NCBI RefSeq assembly: GCF_000975055.1
Contig: NZ_BBRB01000002.1
Span: 1-64,000 of the forward strand
DNA from: Demequina sediminicola
GTDB lineage: Bacteria; Actinomycetota; Actinomycetes; Actinomycetales; Demequinaceae
Direction: 5' to 3'
DNA: 64,000 bases
Positions within the stretch are counted from its first letter, which is position 1; each line of letters opens with the position of its first letter. Positions 8,746 to 17,537 of this stretch are shown here, one piece after another. Below the pieces are notes generated by a model. That model had not been told where the DNA came from, made no database searches, and worked only from the letters and a program-made list of their open reading frames with translations. A program made the translations under genes and the position numbers.

Positions 8746-9921
8746 GTCGACTGCAAGGGGCTCGCGGTGGCGGGCAGACGGAGTCACCCACCCCACCACC
8801 GCGAGCACCACGACGGTCACCACAATGGCCACCGTCGCATCGAGCTGAGGAAGCCACAGCGCACCCACCGCGAAGAACGCAGCAGACGCCGCGAGCCAGC
8901 CCCATGCGCCGCCGGCCACTCGCATCAGTGCGGCACACGTGGCCGCAAACAACGCTGCGCCTAGCGCGATGAAGATCACGGACCCTCCGGACGACTGCTC
9001 CTCTTCGAGCGCCACGACGGCCTCTTCAATGCCTGCCGCCACCAGGATGATCCCCATGATCAATGGCAAGTGAAGATACGAGTAGGCATCCCGCGCAAGG
9101 TCAGGCTTACGGTCTGGCTCTGCCTGATCTAGGGCGTCTTCGAGGGTGGGGCCAACGGTTGTGAAGTACGGCCACCACAGTGCGATAGCGACCAGCACCC
9201 CGAGTAACCCGATACCGAGGAGTTCGGCGCTGATGTCCATCTCCGCGGCAGTGATTCCCACTGCGAGGACGGACTCACCCAACGCCAGGATGACTACAAG
9301 ATCGAAGCGCTCAGCAAAGTGCTGACCGGAACGCACCTTCCACCCGGGGCCGTGCACGGAGAGCAGCCATGTTGCGCCAATCTCGAGCGCGACGGTTCCG
9401 GCCCACCACCACAGACGTTGTTCCGGTGGAGCGAGTGCGCCCACAATCAGCAAGGCGGCGGCTGGTATCCACGCGGCCGTTGAGAGCCATACTTGGCGGC
9501 GCAGCCGTGCATCGTCCCTACTGCCGTACAGGTAGACGCCAGTGTGGACGATGCGCACTACGGCATAGAGAGCGGCGAAAGCGACTGGCGCGACGGCGCC
9601 ACCTTCTGCCGACCAGATCCCCTGAATGGTGAGTGCGATCCCAAAGGTCGCCACCATCGCGACGATGAAGCCTGCGAGCGGTAGGCCGCGATCGGCGCGG
9701 ATCACGTTGCCGAGCCAGGCCCACGCCACCCACACCCACCACAAGATGGCGAGCATGATGAGGCCCTCGGCGGTGGCCCGTACCGAGTGCTCTTCCGCAA
9801 TCCACGTAGTGACTTGGATGAACGCAAACACATAGACCAAGTCAAAGAGCAGTTCCATGGTCGTGACACGGTGGTCTTCGTCGGTGCGGTGAGGAGCCAT
9901 GCTCCAGCGGGGGACGCGCAT
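8725..9921 (-). CDS. LtrA family membrane protein
   Basis: This 398-residue protein has about ten hydrophobic segments and the LtrA signature TMELLFDLVYVFAFIQVT near the N-terminus. Later segments contain GESVLAVGITAAEMD and WWPYFTTVGP. Low-temperature-requirement A proteins are widespread in actinobacteria, but their biochemical role is not known. I chose ATG 9921, preceded on the minus strand by GGGAG about 11 bases upstream; a longer start at 9975 is possible but lacks a signal. Its last codons overlap thiD/tenA tail to tail. Confidence 0.85.
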   Translation of the reverse strand: MRVPRWSMAPHRTDEDHRVTTMELLFDLVYVFAFIQVTTWIAEEHSVRATAEGLIMLAILWWVWVAWAWLGNVIRADRGLPLAGFIVAMVATFGIALTIQGIWSAEGGAVAPVAFAALYAVVRIVHTGVYLYGSRDDARLRRQVWLSTAAWIPAAALLIVGALAPPEQRLWWWAGTVALEIGATWLLSVHGPGWKVRSGQHFAERFDLVVILALGESVLAVGITAAEMDISAELLGIGLLGVLVAIALWWPYFTTVGPTLEDALDQAEPDRKPDLARDAYSYLHLPLIMGIILVAAGIEEAVVALEEEQSSGGSVIFIALGAALFAATCAALMRVAGGAWGWLAASAAFFAVGALWLPQLDATVAIVVTVVVLAVVGWVTPSARHREPLAVDSDSEGS

Positions 9922-10009
9922 GTGGTGATTGTCTCCCGGAAGAGGCCATCCAAGCGCGGGCGCGCCGCATGGCATTTACGCAACGTGGGGGTTGCTTATA
10001 CTGGTGGGG

Positions 10010-10780
10010 ATGACTACCCCGAACCGTCCCCCGCGTCCCACTCGAACAGCGTCCGTCCTACGCACCGAGCGACTCTCGCCAGCCATGGTGCGCATCGTGC
10101 TCGGAGGAGAGGCCCTTGCCGACCTCCCCGAACTCACACAGACCGACCACTACGTGAAACTCAAGTTCGGCGACGGTACCCGTACTTACACAGTGCGCTG
10201 GTTTAACCGCGAGGCACGCGAGATGGCCATCGACTTCGTCGTTCACGGCGACGAAGGACTGGCAGGCCCATGGGCCGCAGCCGCCGCACCGGGAGACGAG
10301 ATCAGCTTTCTAGGCCCCGGCGGTGGATGGGCGCCACGCGCCTCAGCGGACGTGCACTTGCTGGTCGGCGACGAATCCGCCTTCCCCGCAGTCGCCGCCG
10401 CTCTGGACGCACTGCCGGCAGGAGCCAAAGCCGAGGTGTTCCTCGAGGTGGGATCCGCCGCAGAACGGCAAGAACTCGCCACCACAGATTCCACGAACGT
10501 TCACTGGATCCACCGTGACGAGCACGGCATGGGATACGGCGAGGCACTGACCTACGCAGTGCAGAGCGCCACGCTCCCCAAGGGCGACATCGAAGCCTTC
10601 GTTCACGGCAATGCCGACATGATCAAGCCGCTTCGCCACCACCTCTTCAACGAATGGGGCGTGCCACGGGAAAACGTCTCCATCTCCGGCTATTGGCGCA
10701 CCGGACTCAATGAGGACGGCTGGCAGTCGTCCAAGCGCGAGTTTGTGGAGCAAATGGAAGCCGAGCAGGACGCCCGCTAG
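10010..10780 (+). CDS. Siderophore-interacting protein (NAD(P)H-dependent ferric-siderophore reductase)
   Basis: This 256-residue protein matches the SIP/ViuB family: an N-terminal FAD-binding barrel (ERLSPAMVRIVLGG, DHYVKLKF, DFVVHGDEGLAGPWA), a GDEISFLGPGG loop, and a C-terminal NAD-binding half ending SGYWRTGLNEDGW. These enzymes release iron by reducing Fe(III)-siderophore in the cytosol, a likely partner of the uptake operon at 26131-30395. TATACT at 9997-10002 sits seven bases before ATG 10010, so transcription probably starts at the A of ATG. A DtxR-type box is not evident here. Confidence 0.9.
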   Translation: MTTPNRPPRPTRTASVLRTERLSPAMVRIVLGGEALADLPELTQTDHYVKLKFGDGTRTYTVRWFNREAREMAIDFVVHGDEGLAGPWAAAAAPGDEISFLGPGGGWAPRASADVHLLVGDESAFPAVAAALDALPAGAKAEVFLEVGSAAERQELATTDSTNVHWIHRDEHGMGYGEALTYAVQSATLPKGDIEAFVHGNADMIKPLRHHLFNEWGVPRENVSISGYWRTGLNEDGWQSSKREFVEQMEAEQDAR

Positions 10781-10875
10781 GTACGCCCTGTGCGCCGCTG
10801 ACACTGGGGTTGAGGCGGGTGTGATCCCACGAAGATCGGCGGGAACCTGGGTAGTAGCCAGTCCGTTGGCACAGT

Positions 10876-11634
10876 GTGAATGAACACGCACTGCCCCTGA
10901 CTGCACCACCCGCGGAACTCGCTCAAGCGCGGCAACTGCGCCGAGACCTTGCGCGGTTGATGATGGAGTATCAATTCGCAGTTGACGAAGTGCTCACCAA
11001 GGTCAACATACTTCGCGACGAGTTCATTCACCTGCACCGGTACAACCCCATCGAGCACGTGAGTTCTCGCGTGAAGACCACCACGAGCCTGGTGGCGAAG
11101 ATGGCGCGCAAGCACACGCCTCCTGAGGCGGATGCCATCCGTGCCCAGATCACCGACATCGCCGGAATCCGTATCACCTGCAGCTTTATCGCGGACACCT
11201 ACCGTGTGCTCGAGACGCTCGTGAGCCAGGACGACATTCGCGTGATCCAGGTCAAGGACTACATCGCGAACCCCAAGCCCAACGGCTACAAGTCCATTCA
11301 CGCGATCATCGACATCCCCGTGTTCCTCTCGACGGGTGCAGTGCACGTGCCGGTGGAACTTCAAATCCGCACCATTGCTATGGACTTCTGGGCGTCACTG
11401 GAACACAAAATCCACTACAAGTTCGACGGCGAAGTCCCTGACCATCTAGCCGAGAGCCTGTCCGACGCTGCCGTCATCGCCGAGCAGCTGGACCACCGCA
11501 TGGAGAACCTGCACCGGGAGGTCCACGGGTCTGCGGGCACGCGCGACGACTCAGCGCTTGAAGATGTCGAAGACGCCATGATCACCCAACTGTGGCGTCA
11601 GTTGGCTGGGAACGCAGGGCCGCAGCAAGCCTGA
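10876..11634 (+). CDS. Small alarmone synthetase, RelQ-like (RelA/SpoT synthetase domain)
   Basis: The 252-residue protein contains only the RelA_SpoT synthetase domain: DIAGIRITCSFIADTYRV, NPKPNGYKSIHAI and PVELQIRTIAMDFWASLEHK, with the substrate-binding Tyr and the catalytic Glu of ELQIRT. It lacks HD hydrolase, TGS and ACT domains, so it fits the small alarmone synthetases (RelQ/YjbM type) that make (p)ppGpp from ATP and GDP/GTP. The start is GTG 10876; no strong ribosome site is visible. The gene is monocistronic. Confidence 0.9.
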   Translation: MNEHALPLTAPPAELAQARQLRRDLARLMMEYQFAVDEVLTKVNILRDEFIHLHRYNPIEHVSSRVKTTTSLVAKMARKHTPPEADAIRAQITDIAGIRITCSFIADTYRVLETLVSQDDIRVIQVKDYIANPKPNGYKSIHAIIDIPVFLSTGAVHVPVELQIRTIAMDFWASLEHKIHYKFDGEVPDHLAESLSDAAVIAEQLDHRMENLHREVHGSAGTRDDSALEDVEDAMITQLWRQLAGNAGPQQA

Positions 11635-11683
11635 CGACGCGTCCGAGCAGGGGCGTCGCATGAGAGCAGGGACGGTACGGGCG

Positions 11684-12538
11684 CTACATTTCCTCGTGAG
11701 TGTTGGGGTCACCGTCGAACAGCCGGCCGTCAGGGCGCGTCAGAGTGTTGATTGCGCCCATCTCCGTGCCGGTGAGTTCGAACCCGAACACATCGAGGTT
11801 CTCCGCCTGACGGGACGGGGTCGCGGACTTCGGCATCGGAATGTTGCCCAACTGCACCTGCCAACGCAAGATCACCTGAGCCGGAGTGACGCCGTGCGCC
11901 TCGGCGGCTGCCGTGACCGGTGCCGCACTGTAGGGCGCCTGGCGCTTGCCCAGGGGGCTCCACGACTGAGTCTGGATTCCGCGCTCGCGGTGGGCGGCGC
12001 GCATCTCCTCTTGGTTGAAGTTGGGGTGCAGCTCAATCTGGTTGATGGCGGGGGTGACGCCGGTGTCGTCGATGATGAGGTCGAGGTGCTCCGCCGTGAA
12101 GTTTGAGACGCCGATGGTCCGCACCACATCACGCTTCTGCAACTCCACCAGTGCACGCCACGCATCACGGAACTTGTTGGTGATGGGGTTGGGCCAGTGG
12201 ATGAGCAGCACGTCGATGGTGCCTAGCTGCAGTTTGTCGAATGATTCCTGGGCGGAGTTGATGGCCGCCTTGTAGTCGTGGTGACGTCCGGGCAACTTGG
12301 TCTGAATGGTGATGTCCTCGCGGGCGGTGCCGGACTCTTCCAGATACTTGCGAATGCCCTTACCGACTGAGATCTCGTTGCCGTAATTCACGGCCGAGTC
12401 GATAAGTCGGTAGCCGGTCTGAAGCGCCGAGTAGACAGCGTCGACCGCCTCGTCGTCCTTCAGTGGGTAGGTCCCGAACCCCAGCGCGGGGATGTCGTGG
12501 CCGTCGTTCAGGGTGTGCGTCGGAATGTGAGGAGCCAT
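11684..12538 (-). CDS. Aldo/keto reductase
   Basis: This 284-residue AKR has the catalytic tetrad in context: Asp and Tyr in DSAVNYGNE, Lys in IQTKLPG and His in VLLIHWPNP, followed by TIGVSNFTAEHL and the NADPH-binding PKSATPSRQAENLDVF. It resembles 2,5-diketo-D-gluconate reductase-type enzymes that reduce aldehydes or ketones with NADPH. On the minus strand TAGCGT (12545-12550) lies six bases before ATG, indicating a leaderless mRNA. The substrate is not predictable. Confidence 0.92.
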   Translation of the reverse strand: MAPHIPTHTLNDGHDIPALGFGTYPLKDDEAVDAVYSALQTGYRLIDSAVNYGNEISVGKGIRKYLEESGTAREDITIQTKLPGRHHDYKAAINSAQESFDKLQLGTIDVLLIHWPNPITNKFRDAWRALVELQKRDVVRTIGVSNFTAEHLDLIIDDTGVTPAINQIELHPNFNQEEMRAAHRERGIQTQSWSPLGKRQAPYSAAPVTAAAEAHGVTPAQVILRWQVQLGNIPMPKSATPSRQAENLDVFGFELTGTEMGAINTLTRPDGRLFDGDPNTHEEM

Positions 12539-12631
12539 GAATCCACGCTACGCCTGACGCGGCTGAATGTCAGCCAATCGTGGCTGAGCGCGAGCGAGGG
12601 AAATGTCACTCGCCTAGGAGTACAAGAAAGT

Positions 12632-12668
12632 GGTGGCCCCTCCTCATGCCATCTGAGGAGGGGCCACC
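12632..12668 (-). terminator. Strong hairpin terminator downstream of the CotH-type gene
   Basis: A perfect 15-bp GC-rich stem is formed by 12632-12646 and 12654-12668 with a 7-base loop. On the minus strand it is followed by a short T-rich run (TTTCTT), so it most likely ends the transcript of the lipoprotein gene at 12756-14192. Confidence 0.8.
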
Positions 12669-12755
12669 ACGGGGTTTCGTGAGCAGCACACAGCTCACGA
12701 AGGTGGAGGACCCCGATGTCGGGGGGCCGTCGGGGTTCCCCGGGGTTCTTCCCGG

Positions 12756-14192
12756 TTACTCGGGGAACCGAGCCTGAAGTGCGTCCGCGTCGGACTGCAC
12801 GGTAGTCGCGTCGATCAGTTCGGAAGCGTTGTCCGTGAGCAGGGTTGTCCAGGTGTCGAGGACCTCATCTGCAAGGCCGGAATCGTAGAGCTGAATCTGG
12901 AGTTCATCGGTGGCCTCGTCGTACATCGCCGCGAACTCGTCAACTGCGAGGAAGCGGTCCACCAGGACATTGGATGTTTCCATGCCGCCTGGTTGTCCGC
13001 CGGCAGCGTTGCCCGCTTGAGTGCCAGGCGCCTCGCCCGCCGGGAGGTCGGTGCCGTCTGGAAGCTCCCCGCCGTCCGGGACAGCGGTGCCATCTGGCAA
13101 TTCGCCTGCCGCGGGTGGCATGCCGCCCCCACGCTGCCCGGGACCCTGTCCTGCACCAGCATCGTCTGGCAAGGCCTCACCGTCGAGCGGTGCGCGACCC
13201 TGGCCGGCTTGCGCGTCGCCGGCGCCCTCGGGAGTGGCACCGTAGGCGCTGTTGAGGTCCCAGTTGACCACGGTCATCTGCTCGTCCTCGATGTCCCAGT
13301 AGAGGTAGGCGTTGTTGCCTGGACCATTGATGTCATCGGCGTTGCCGACCAGGTCTTGGTAGGCGAGGTACGTGGCGAAGGACTCCACGTCCAGCCATTC
13401 GGGAAGGTCCTCAGCAAAGGTGGCGTCGTCGGAGTTGTTGATGAAGTCGAGGAACTCGATCAGTGGCTCATAGTTGTCGTCACCGCCCTCTTGGTCGAAT
13501 GACTCCACGTAGTCATCGGGATCATCGCCTACGTAATCCCAGGTTCCTCCGGACTCGGCCTTCCACATGTAGCCGTCACCGAGTTCGCGTTCCATCCAAT
13601 CGGTATTGGGGTTCTCCACCACAAGGCGCAGCGTCGAGTCGGAGCCATTGGCGCTAAACGCCGTGGCGATCGCTTCCTCCGCGGCTAATCCTGTGGCGTC
13701 GAGCAGGTCGAGTGCCACAGCCTCGTTGAGTGCAGACTCGGAACTGGAGGAGCGGATCACGAACTCTTCTGCGCCATTGTGGTCTTGGCCGTCAACAAAC
13801 TTGTCGAGGTTGATGATCCAGGGAAGGTCCTCTGGGCTTTCGGCGGCCTCCTCATCGAGTCCACGCAGGCTTGAGTTGCCTTTGAGTTTGAACCCGACGT
13901 CCTCGTAGCTTTCGCCATCGATGACGACATCGGCTTCAATCCATTCCTTCTCACCGGTGGTGATGTAGGTCTCGATCATGGCGTCGTAGTCGTCTTCGTC
14001 GTAGGTGACGTCGATCTGGTGGACGGCGCGCGAGTCCCACACCTCAGGGGTGTCGCTGTCGAGGGCAATCTCGGTGACGGTTGCGGCAGTGGCAACCTCA
14101 CCATCGGCGGTGTCGGTCGTCGTGGGCGAGCAAGCGGCAACAAGGCCGAGGCTGGCGACTACGGCGGTGATTTTCCAAGGGAGTGTTCTCAT
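12756..14192 (-). CDS. CotH kinase family lipoprotein
   Basis: The 478-residue protein starts with a lipoprotein signal ending LVAACS (lipobox). The body matches the CotH family: VDVTYDEDDYDAMIE, DVGFKLKGNSSLRG, INLDKFVDGQDHNG, and later YLAYQDLVGNADD, GNNAYLYWD and MTVVNWDLNSAYG. CotH proteins are atypical kinases, some shown to phosphorylate secreted proteins. An unusual Gly/Pro/Asp-rich stretch (about residues 325-410, with repeats of ELPDGT) interrupts the domain before a conserved C-terminal helix region. It is probably attached to the outer face of the membrane. The target is unknown. Confidence 0.85.
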   Translation of the reverse strand: MRTLPWKITAVVASLGLVAACSPTTTDTADGEVATAATVTEIALDSDTPEVWDSRAVHQIDVTYDEDDYDAMIETYITTGEKEWIEADVVIDGESYEDVGFKLKGNSSLRGLDEEAAESPEDLPWIINLDKFVDGQDHNGAEEFVIRSSSSESALNEAVALDLLDATGLAAEEAIATAFSANGSDSTLRLVVENPNTDWMERELGDGYMWKAESGGTWDYVGDDPDDYVESFDQEGGDDNYEPLIEFLDFINNSDDATFAEDLPEWLDVESFATYLAYQDLVGNADDINGPGNNAYLYWDIEDEQMTVVNWDLNSAYGATPEGAGDAQAGQGRAPLDGEALPDDAGAGQGPGQRGGGMPPAAGELPDGTAVPDGGELPDGTDLPAGEAPGTQAGNAAGGQPGGMETSNVLVDRFLAVDEFAAMYDEATDELQIQLYDSGLADEVLDTWTTLLTDNASELIDATTVQSDADALQARFPE

Positions 14193-14278
14193 GTATCCAT
14201 CACAGCGGCCGATGCTGGGGATCTACTGAGAACTAGCGCAGAGTCAGGAGAGACTCCGGACTTGACGCGAGACGCGGC

Positions 14279-15604
14279 CTATGGCCTGCGGCCGCGAGCG
14301 ATGGCGTCGCGAAGCGGGGGCACGATCACTCCGGACTCAGCCATGACACGGCGGGTGCGCCGGCGTTGCCACAGAATTCCCGCGACACCCATGCCCCACG
14401 GGATGAGGATCGCAGTGAACGCGATGCGGTAATTGTCCAAGGTGTAATCGGACGTGCCCGGGGCGACAATCTGCAACACGCCACCCACGAGCGCGACCGC
14501 CAACACCGTTCCAGCAAAACCGCCAATGTTCGCAAAACCGGTTGCTGTGCCGAGTCGCCTTGCGACACCAAACGTGCGCGCAAAGTCCATCCCGACCAGT
14601 GCCGTCGGCCCTCCGAACCCGAGCACCACAGTCCAGAGCAGCAGCTGCCACATCGGCCGGGGGGTGGACGGAATCAAAATTGCCGCCCACGCCGCCAGCG
14701 CGACCACAGCGAAGGTCAGGATGAGCCAACTGCGCCGTAGCGGGTGGCGGGAGGTCAAAGCGCCGATGATGGGGCCGGCCACCAGGTTCGTGACCACCAG
14801 GACGGTGAGAAGGCCCGATGCTTGGACAGCGCTGAGGCCTTGACCCTGGACGAGGAACGGCACGCCCCACAGCAGGGCGACCGTGTTGGCCGAAAACAAC
14901 CCCGTCCAGTGTGTCCAGAAAGCGAGGCGGACGCCCGGTGGTCGAAGGGCCTCTCGCATGCTGGGTACCGGGATGCCGGTGGTGTCTATGTGCGCGGGCG
15001 CGTAAGGAAGTTCGCCAGCGCGGGGCATCCGCACCCAGATGACGGCGAGTGCCGCGGCAACAATGCCCAGCGATGCCAGCACCGTGAACGTAGTGCTCCA
15101 GCCAGATTGATGCAGCAGGAACGCGACGGGCACTGCGGATGCGAGCTGCCCCACTTGGCCCAGCACGCCCGTGGTTTGCACCATGACGGGAGCTTGGCGC
15201 GGCGGGAACCATTCCGATGCCAACCGGGTGGCCGCAATAAAGATCGGGGCGTCGCCGGCGCCAATGAGGATGCGCGCTGCGAGTGCCCAGCCCAGAGCGT
15301 CCGCGTGAGCCATGAGCAGCTGACCGCAGCCCATGATGAGAGAGCCGACAGTGAGCATCGTCTTGGGGCCGATGCGGTCCAGCAGTGTTCCTGCTGGGAT
15401 CTGTAACGCGGCGTACACACTGATTTGCACCACGGATAGCGATGCCAGACCCAGGGCCTCGACGCCGAATCTGTCGAGCGCTTCCACACCCGCAATGCCC
15501 AGCGCAGTGCGTTGAACGACCGCCACGAAGTAGATGAAGGATCCGCACGCAAAGATCACCCACGCGAGCGCAGGGATACGCGCGCGCACTGCAGTGGATG
15601 ACAT
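14279..15604 (-). CDS. MFS transporter
   Basis: This 441-residue, roughly 12-TM protein has MFS features: GTLLDRIGPKTMLTVGSLIMG after TM2, GAGDAPIFIAATRL in TM4 and EWFPPRQAPVMVQ. The arrangement resembles the anion:cation symporter or nitrate/sugar-phosphate type subfamily. I chose ATG 15604 (MSSTAVRARIP) with GGAG upstream; an in-frame start at 15652 would add a non-hydrophobic leader. The substrate is not evident. It lies alone between cotH and a VOC gene. Confidence 0.87.
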   Translation of the reverse strand: MSSTAVRARIPALAWVIFACGSFIYFVAVVQRTALGIAGVEALDRFGVEALGLASLSVVQISVYAALQIPAGTLLDRIGPKTMLTVGSLIMGCGQLLMAHADALGWALAARILIGAGDAPIFIAATRLASEWFPPRQAPVMVQTTGVLGQVGQLASAVPVAFLLHQSGWSTTFTVLASLGIVAAALAVIWVRMPRAGELPYAPAHIDTTGIPVPSMREALRPPGVRLAFWTHWTGLFSANTVALLWGVPFLVQGQGLSAVQASGLLTVLVVTNLVAGPIIGALTSRHPLRRSWLILTFAVVALAAWAAILIPSTPRPMWQLLLWTVVLGFGGPTALVGMDFARTFGVARRLGTATGFANIGGFAGTVLAVALVGGVLQIVAPGTSDYTLDNYRIAFTAILIPWGMGVAGILWQRRRTRRVMAESGVIVPPLRDAIARGRRP

Positions 15605-15755
15605 GGTGCTCCGCGATGCTCGAGGGATGGCGACGTGTCCGACGCCATCCAATGCTCAGTGTCCGGGACTGCTCAGTTGTGGGTGCTGCTCAGCGACGGG
15701 TGCTGCTCAGTGGCGGGGACTGGCCGCTTTCATCCTAAGGGCCGCGCGAGTGCGG

Positions 15756-16118
15756 TTAGACCTCGGTCATGCCTTCATACAAGCCGATGACGTTGCCATC
15801 TGGGTCTGCAAAAACCGCCCACCAACTGGTCGCGGTGATCTCCTCTTTGGGTTTGAGGATGCTTCCACCGTTGGCTTCGACGAGTTCAAGAGTGGCGTCG
15901 ATGGAGTCCACCTCAACATAGGAGCGCGGCTGGGTGAAGCCCTCGTCGCGGGGAGCGAGTCCGCCGCCACTGATCTTGTTAGGCGCATGCCACATCGGGT
16001 AGTCCTCGAAGCCGGGGGGAGCTTCGATATTCCACCCAAACAGCGCGCCGAAAAACGACTGTGCCGCAGCCACATCGGAGACGGGAATGTCGATGTGGGT
16101 GATATCGCCGTGAGCCAT
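15756..16118 (-). CDS. VOC (glyoxalase/bleomycin-resistance fold) family protein
   Basis: The 120-residue protein is a single VOC unit: DITHIDIPVSDVAAAQSFFGALFGW, then a central GGGLAPRDEG loop and a C-terminal WWAVFADPDGNVIGLYEG strand. The fold serves glyoxalases, dioxygenases and drug-binding proteins, and single-domain members like this are mostly uncharacterised. AGGAGA lies six bases ahead of the start. It diverges from the riboswitch-controlled gene at 16373, with 254 bases between them. Confidence 0.9.
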   Translation of the reverse strand: MAHGDITHIDIPVSDVAAAQSFFGALFGWNIEAPPGFEDYPMWHAPNKISGGGLAPRDEGFTQPRSYVEVDSIDATLELVEANGGSILKPKEEITATSWWAVFADPDGNVIGLYEGMTEV

Positions 16119-16240
16119 GGTCTCTCCTGCCCAGAAAATGTGGTGTGAATCTTCAGTGTGTCCGAAATTGTCTGAGTGTGCATGAGGAACGTCATGAGCC
16201 CGTCCGCTCCCATGTCAGTGGGGTGCTTTAGGGTCGTTGG

Positions 16241-16326
16241 TGGATCAAGAAGCGCGACCACACGGCCCTCCGGCCGGTCGCCTGGCAACCGCGCCCCGTT
16301 CACGGTGCCCCCGGAGGAAGATCCGC
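16241..16326 (+). promoter_or_regulatory. SAM-riboswitch-like RNA (SAM-I/SAM-IV superfamily)
   Basis: P1 pairs GGATC (16242-16246) with GATCC (16320-16324). P2 pairs GCGACC (16254-16259) with GGTCGC (16276-16281), with an inner GGCC/GGCC hairpin and an asymmetric ACAC bulge. The core GGCAACC (16284-16290) and GGTGCC (16304-16309) is the conserved P3 signature. The P2 loop CCTCCGG (16267-16273) is perfectly complementary to CCGGAGG (16311-16317), matching the pseudoknot of SAM-I/SAM-IV aptamers. TCAAGAAGCG matches the start of the aptamer. The only downstream gene on this strand is the unknown ORF at 16373. Confidence 0.72.
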
Positions 16327-16372
16327 CCGGCGCGCACCCGCGTGGGGAACGACGGAAGAACAGGAATTCCTG

Positions 16373-16789
16373 ATGAATGACAACCCTGATGTGCACGTGG
16401 TGGTTGAACACGAGTGCTCCACGATGAACTGGCGGCCCAGCATCCGCACGGTGGTGGGCTTTTTCCAGCCTGGCATGGCGATGGTGCAGTCGCCTTACTC
16501 CACTGGACTCCTCTGGCCCCATGTCAAGGACGGCCTAGACGTGGCGATCGGCGACACGGTGTTCGGTCTATGGCGCGACCGACTGTTCGCGGGCATGTTT
16601 CCCGGAACGTCGCTCATGTGCACCGACCTTGAGTGCACTGCGAAGGTGGTGCGCGAATACGCCAACGGGCGGCAGTGGGACGACAAGTACGTCATGAATG
16701 GTCACATCGCCATCCACCGGGGCTTCGTGTTGCCCGGAACAGCCGGGTGGACCTCTGGCAAGAAAACGGAACCGGAAGGTGAAGCCTAG
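16373..16789 (+). CDS. Unknown protein behind a SAM-like riboswitch
   Basis: I do not recognise this 138-residue protein. It is soluble, has no signal peptide, and contains two Cys close together (MCTDLECTAK), several Trp and a conserved-looking VNGHIAIHRG-type segment (MNGHIAIHRGF). CAGGAA lies six bases upstream of ATG 16373. The riboswitch-like RNA about 50 bases upstream suggests control by S-adenosylmethionine, so a role in methionine or methyl-group metabolism is possible, but nothing in the protein shows this. It is followed by a convergent VanZ-like gene. Confidence 0.7.
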   Translation: MNDNPDVHVVVEHECSTMNWRPSIRTVVGFFQPGMAMVQSPYSTGLLWPHVKDGLDVAIGDTVFGLWRDRLFAGMFPGTSLMCTDLECTAKVVREYANGRQWDDKYVMNGHIAIHRGFVLPGTAGWTSGKKTEPEGEA

Positions 16790-16812
16790 CGAGCAGTAGG
16801 CGCCCTGGCTCG

Positions 16813-17340
16813 TCAGGCCCGGATGCGTCGGGCGCGCACCCTCGCGGCAATTGTCGCGAGGGTCGCACCCACCATCGCACCGAGCAAAGCGCCAGTGCTG
16901 TTCAAGATGATGTCGTCGACATCCGCCACGCGGCCCATCCCGAACTGCAAGAACTCAATCCCACCCGTCAGCACCACACCCGTGCCGGTCGCAATAATGA
17001 GGCGCCGCCAGAATCCGCCACCAATGAGACAGGCCACGAGGAAGCCCAGCGGGATGAACATCGCGATGTTGCCCACAAGGTTGTACCAAGCACTTGACCC
17101 TGGGTTAGCGAGACCGCGTTCGATCTCTTGGCCAGGGGTGGTGTTGGCATAGTGGCCGCCCGGAACATCGGACGTGCTGGGGATGACCAGCGTCACGATC
17201 AAGATGACACCAACCACGCATGCCAGCGCCGCCCAGGCAGCAAACCGGCCGACCTTCCCACCAACAACCGCTAACGCGCACGCCACAGCGAGCACGATGA
17301 TGCCTGCGACTACCAGGTTCATCACATCGGCGCTTGGCAT
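16813..17340 (-). CDS. VanZ family membrane protein
   Basis: This 175-residue protein has five likely TM helices and VanZ features: NLVGNIAMFIPLGFLV, TGVVLTGGIEFLQFGMGRVADVDDIILNSTGALLG. VanZ-like proteins are common in actinobacteria; one member gives low-level teicoplanin resistance, and the general role is unknown. GGAG lies nine bases before the start. It is convergent with 16373 and divergent from the GPP34 gene. Confidence 0.9.
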   Translation of the reverse strand: MPSADVMNLVVAGIIVLAVACALAVVGGKVGRFAAWAALACVVGVILIVTLVIPSTSDVPGGHYANTTPGQEIERGLANPGSSAWYNLVGNIAMFIPLGFLVACLIGGGFWRRLIIATGTGVVLTGGIEFLQFGMGRVADVDDIILNSTGALLGAMVGATLATIAARVRARRIRA

Positions 17341-17537
17341 ACGTCAGGTCTCCGGGGGTTGTGGTGGTGGCGGGCGGCGCCACTCTATCCGTTTGCATCT
17401 CTCCGTTCACACGACATGCGGTGCTGAAGAAACGCATCGGCCGACACCACGGTTCCCTGCGAGCGGACGCGGACGTACGTGCGGCATCGTCCGTATAGCC
17501 GATGCCACGGCTAGGCCACGTATGTGAGGATCGGAAG

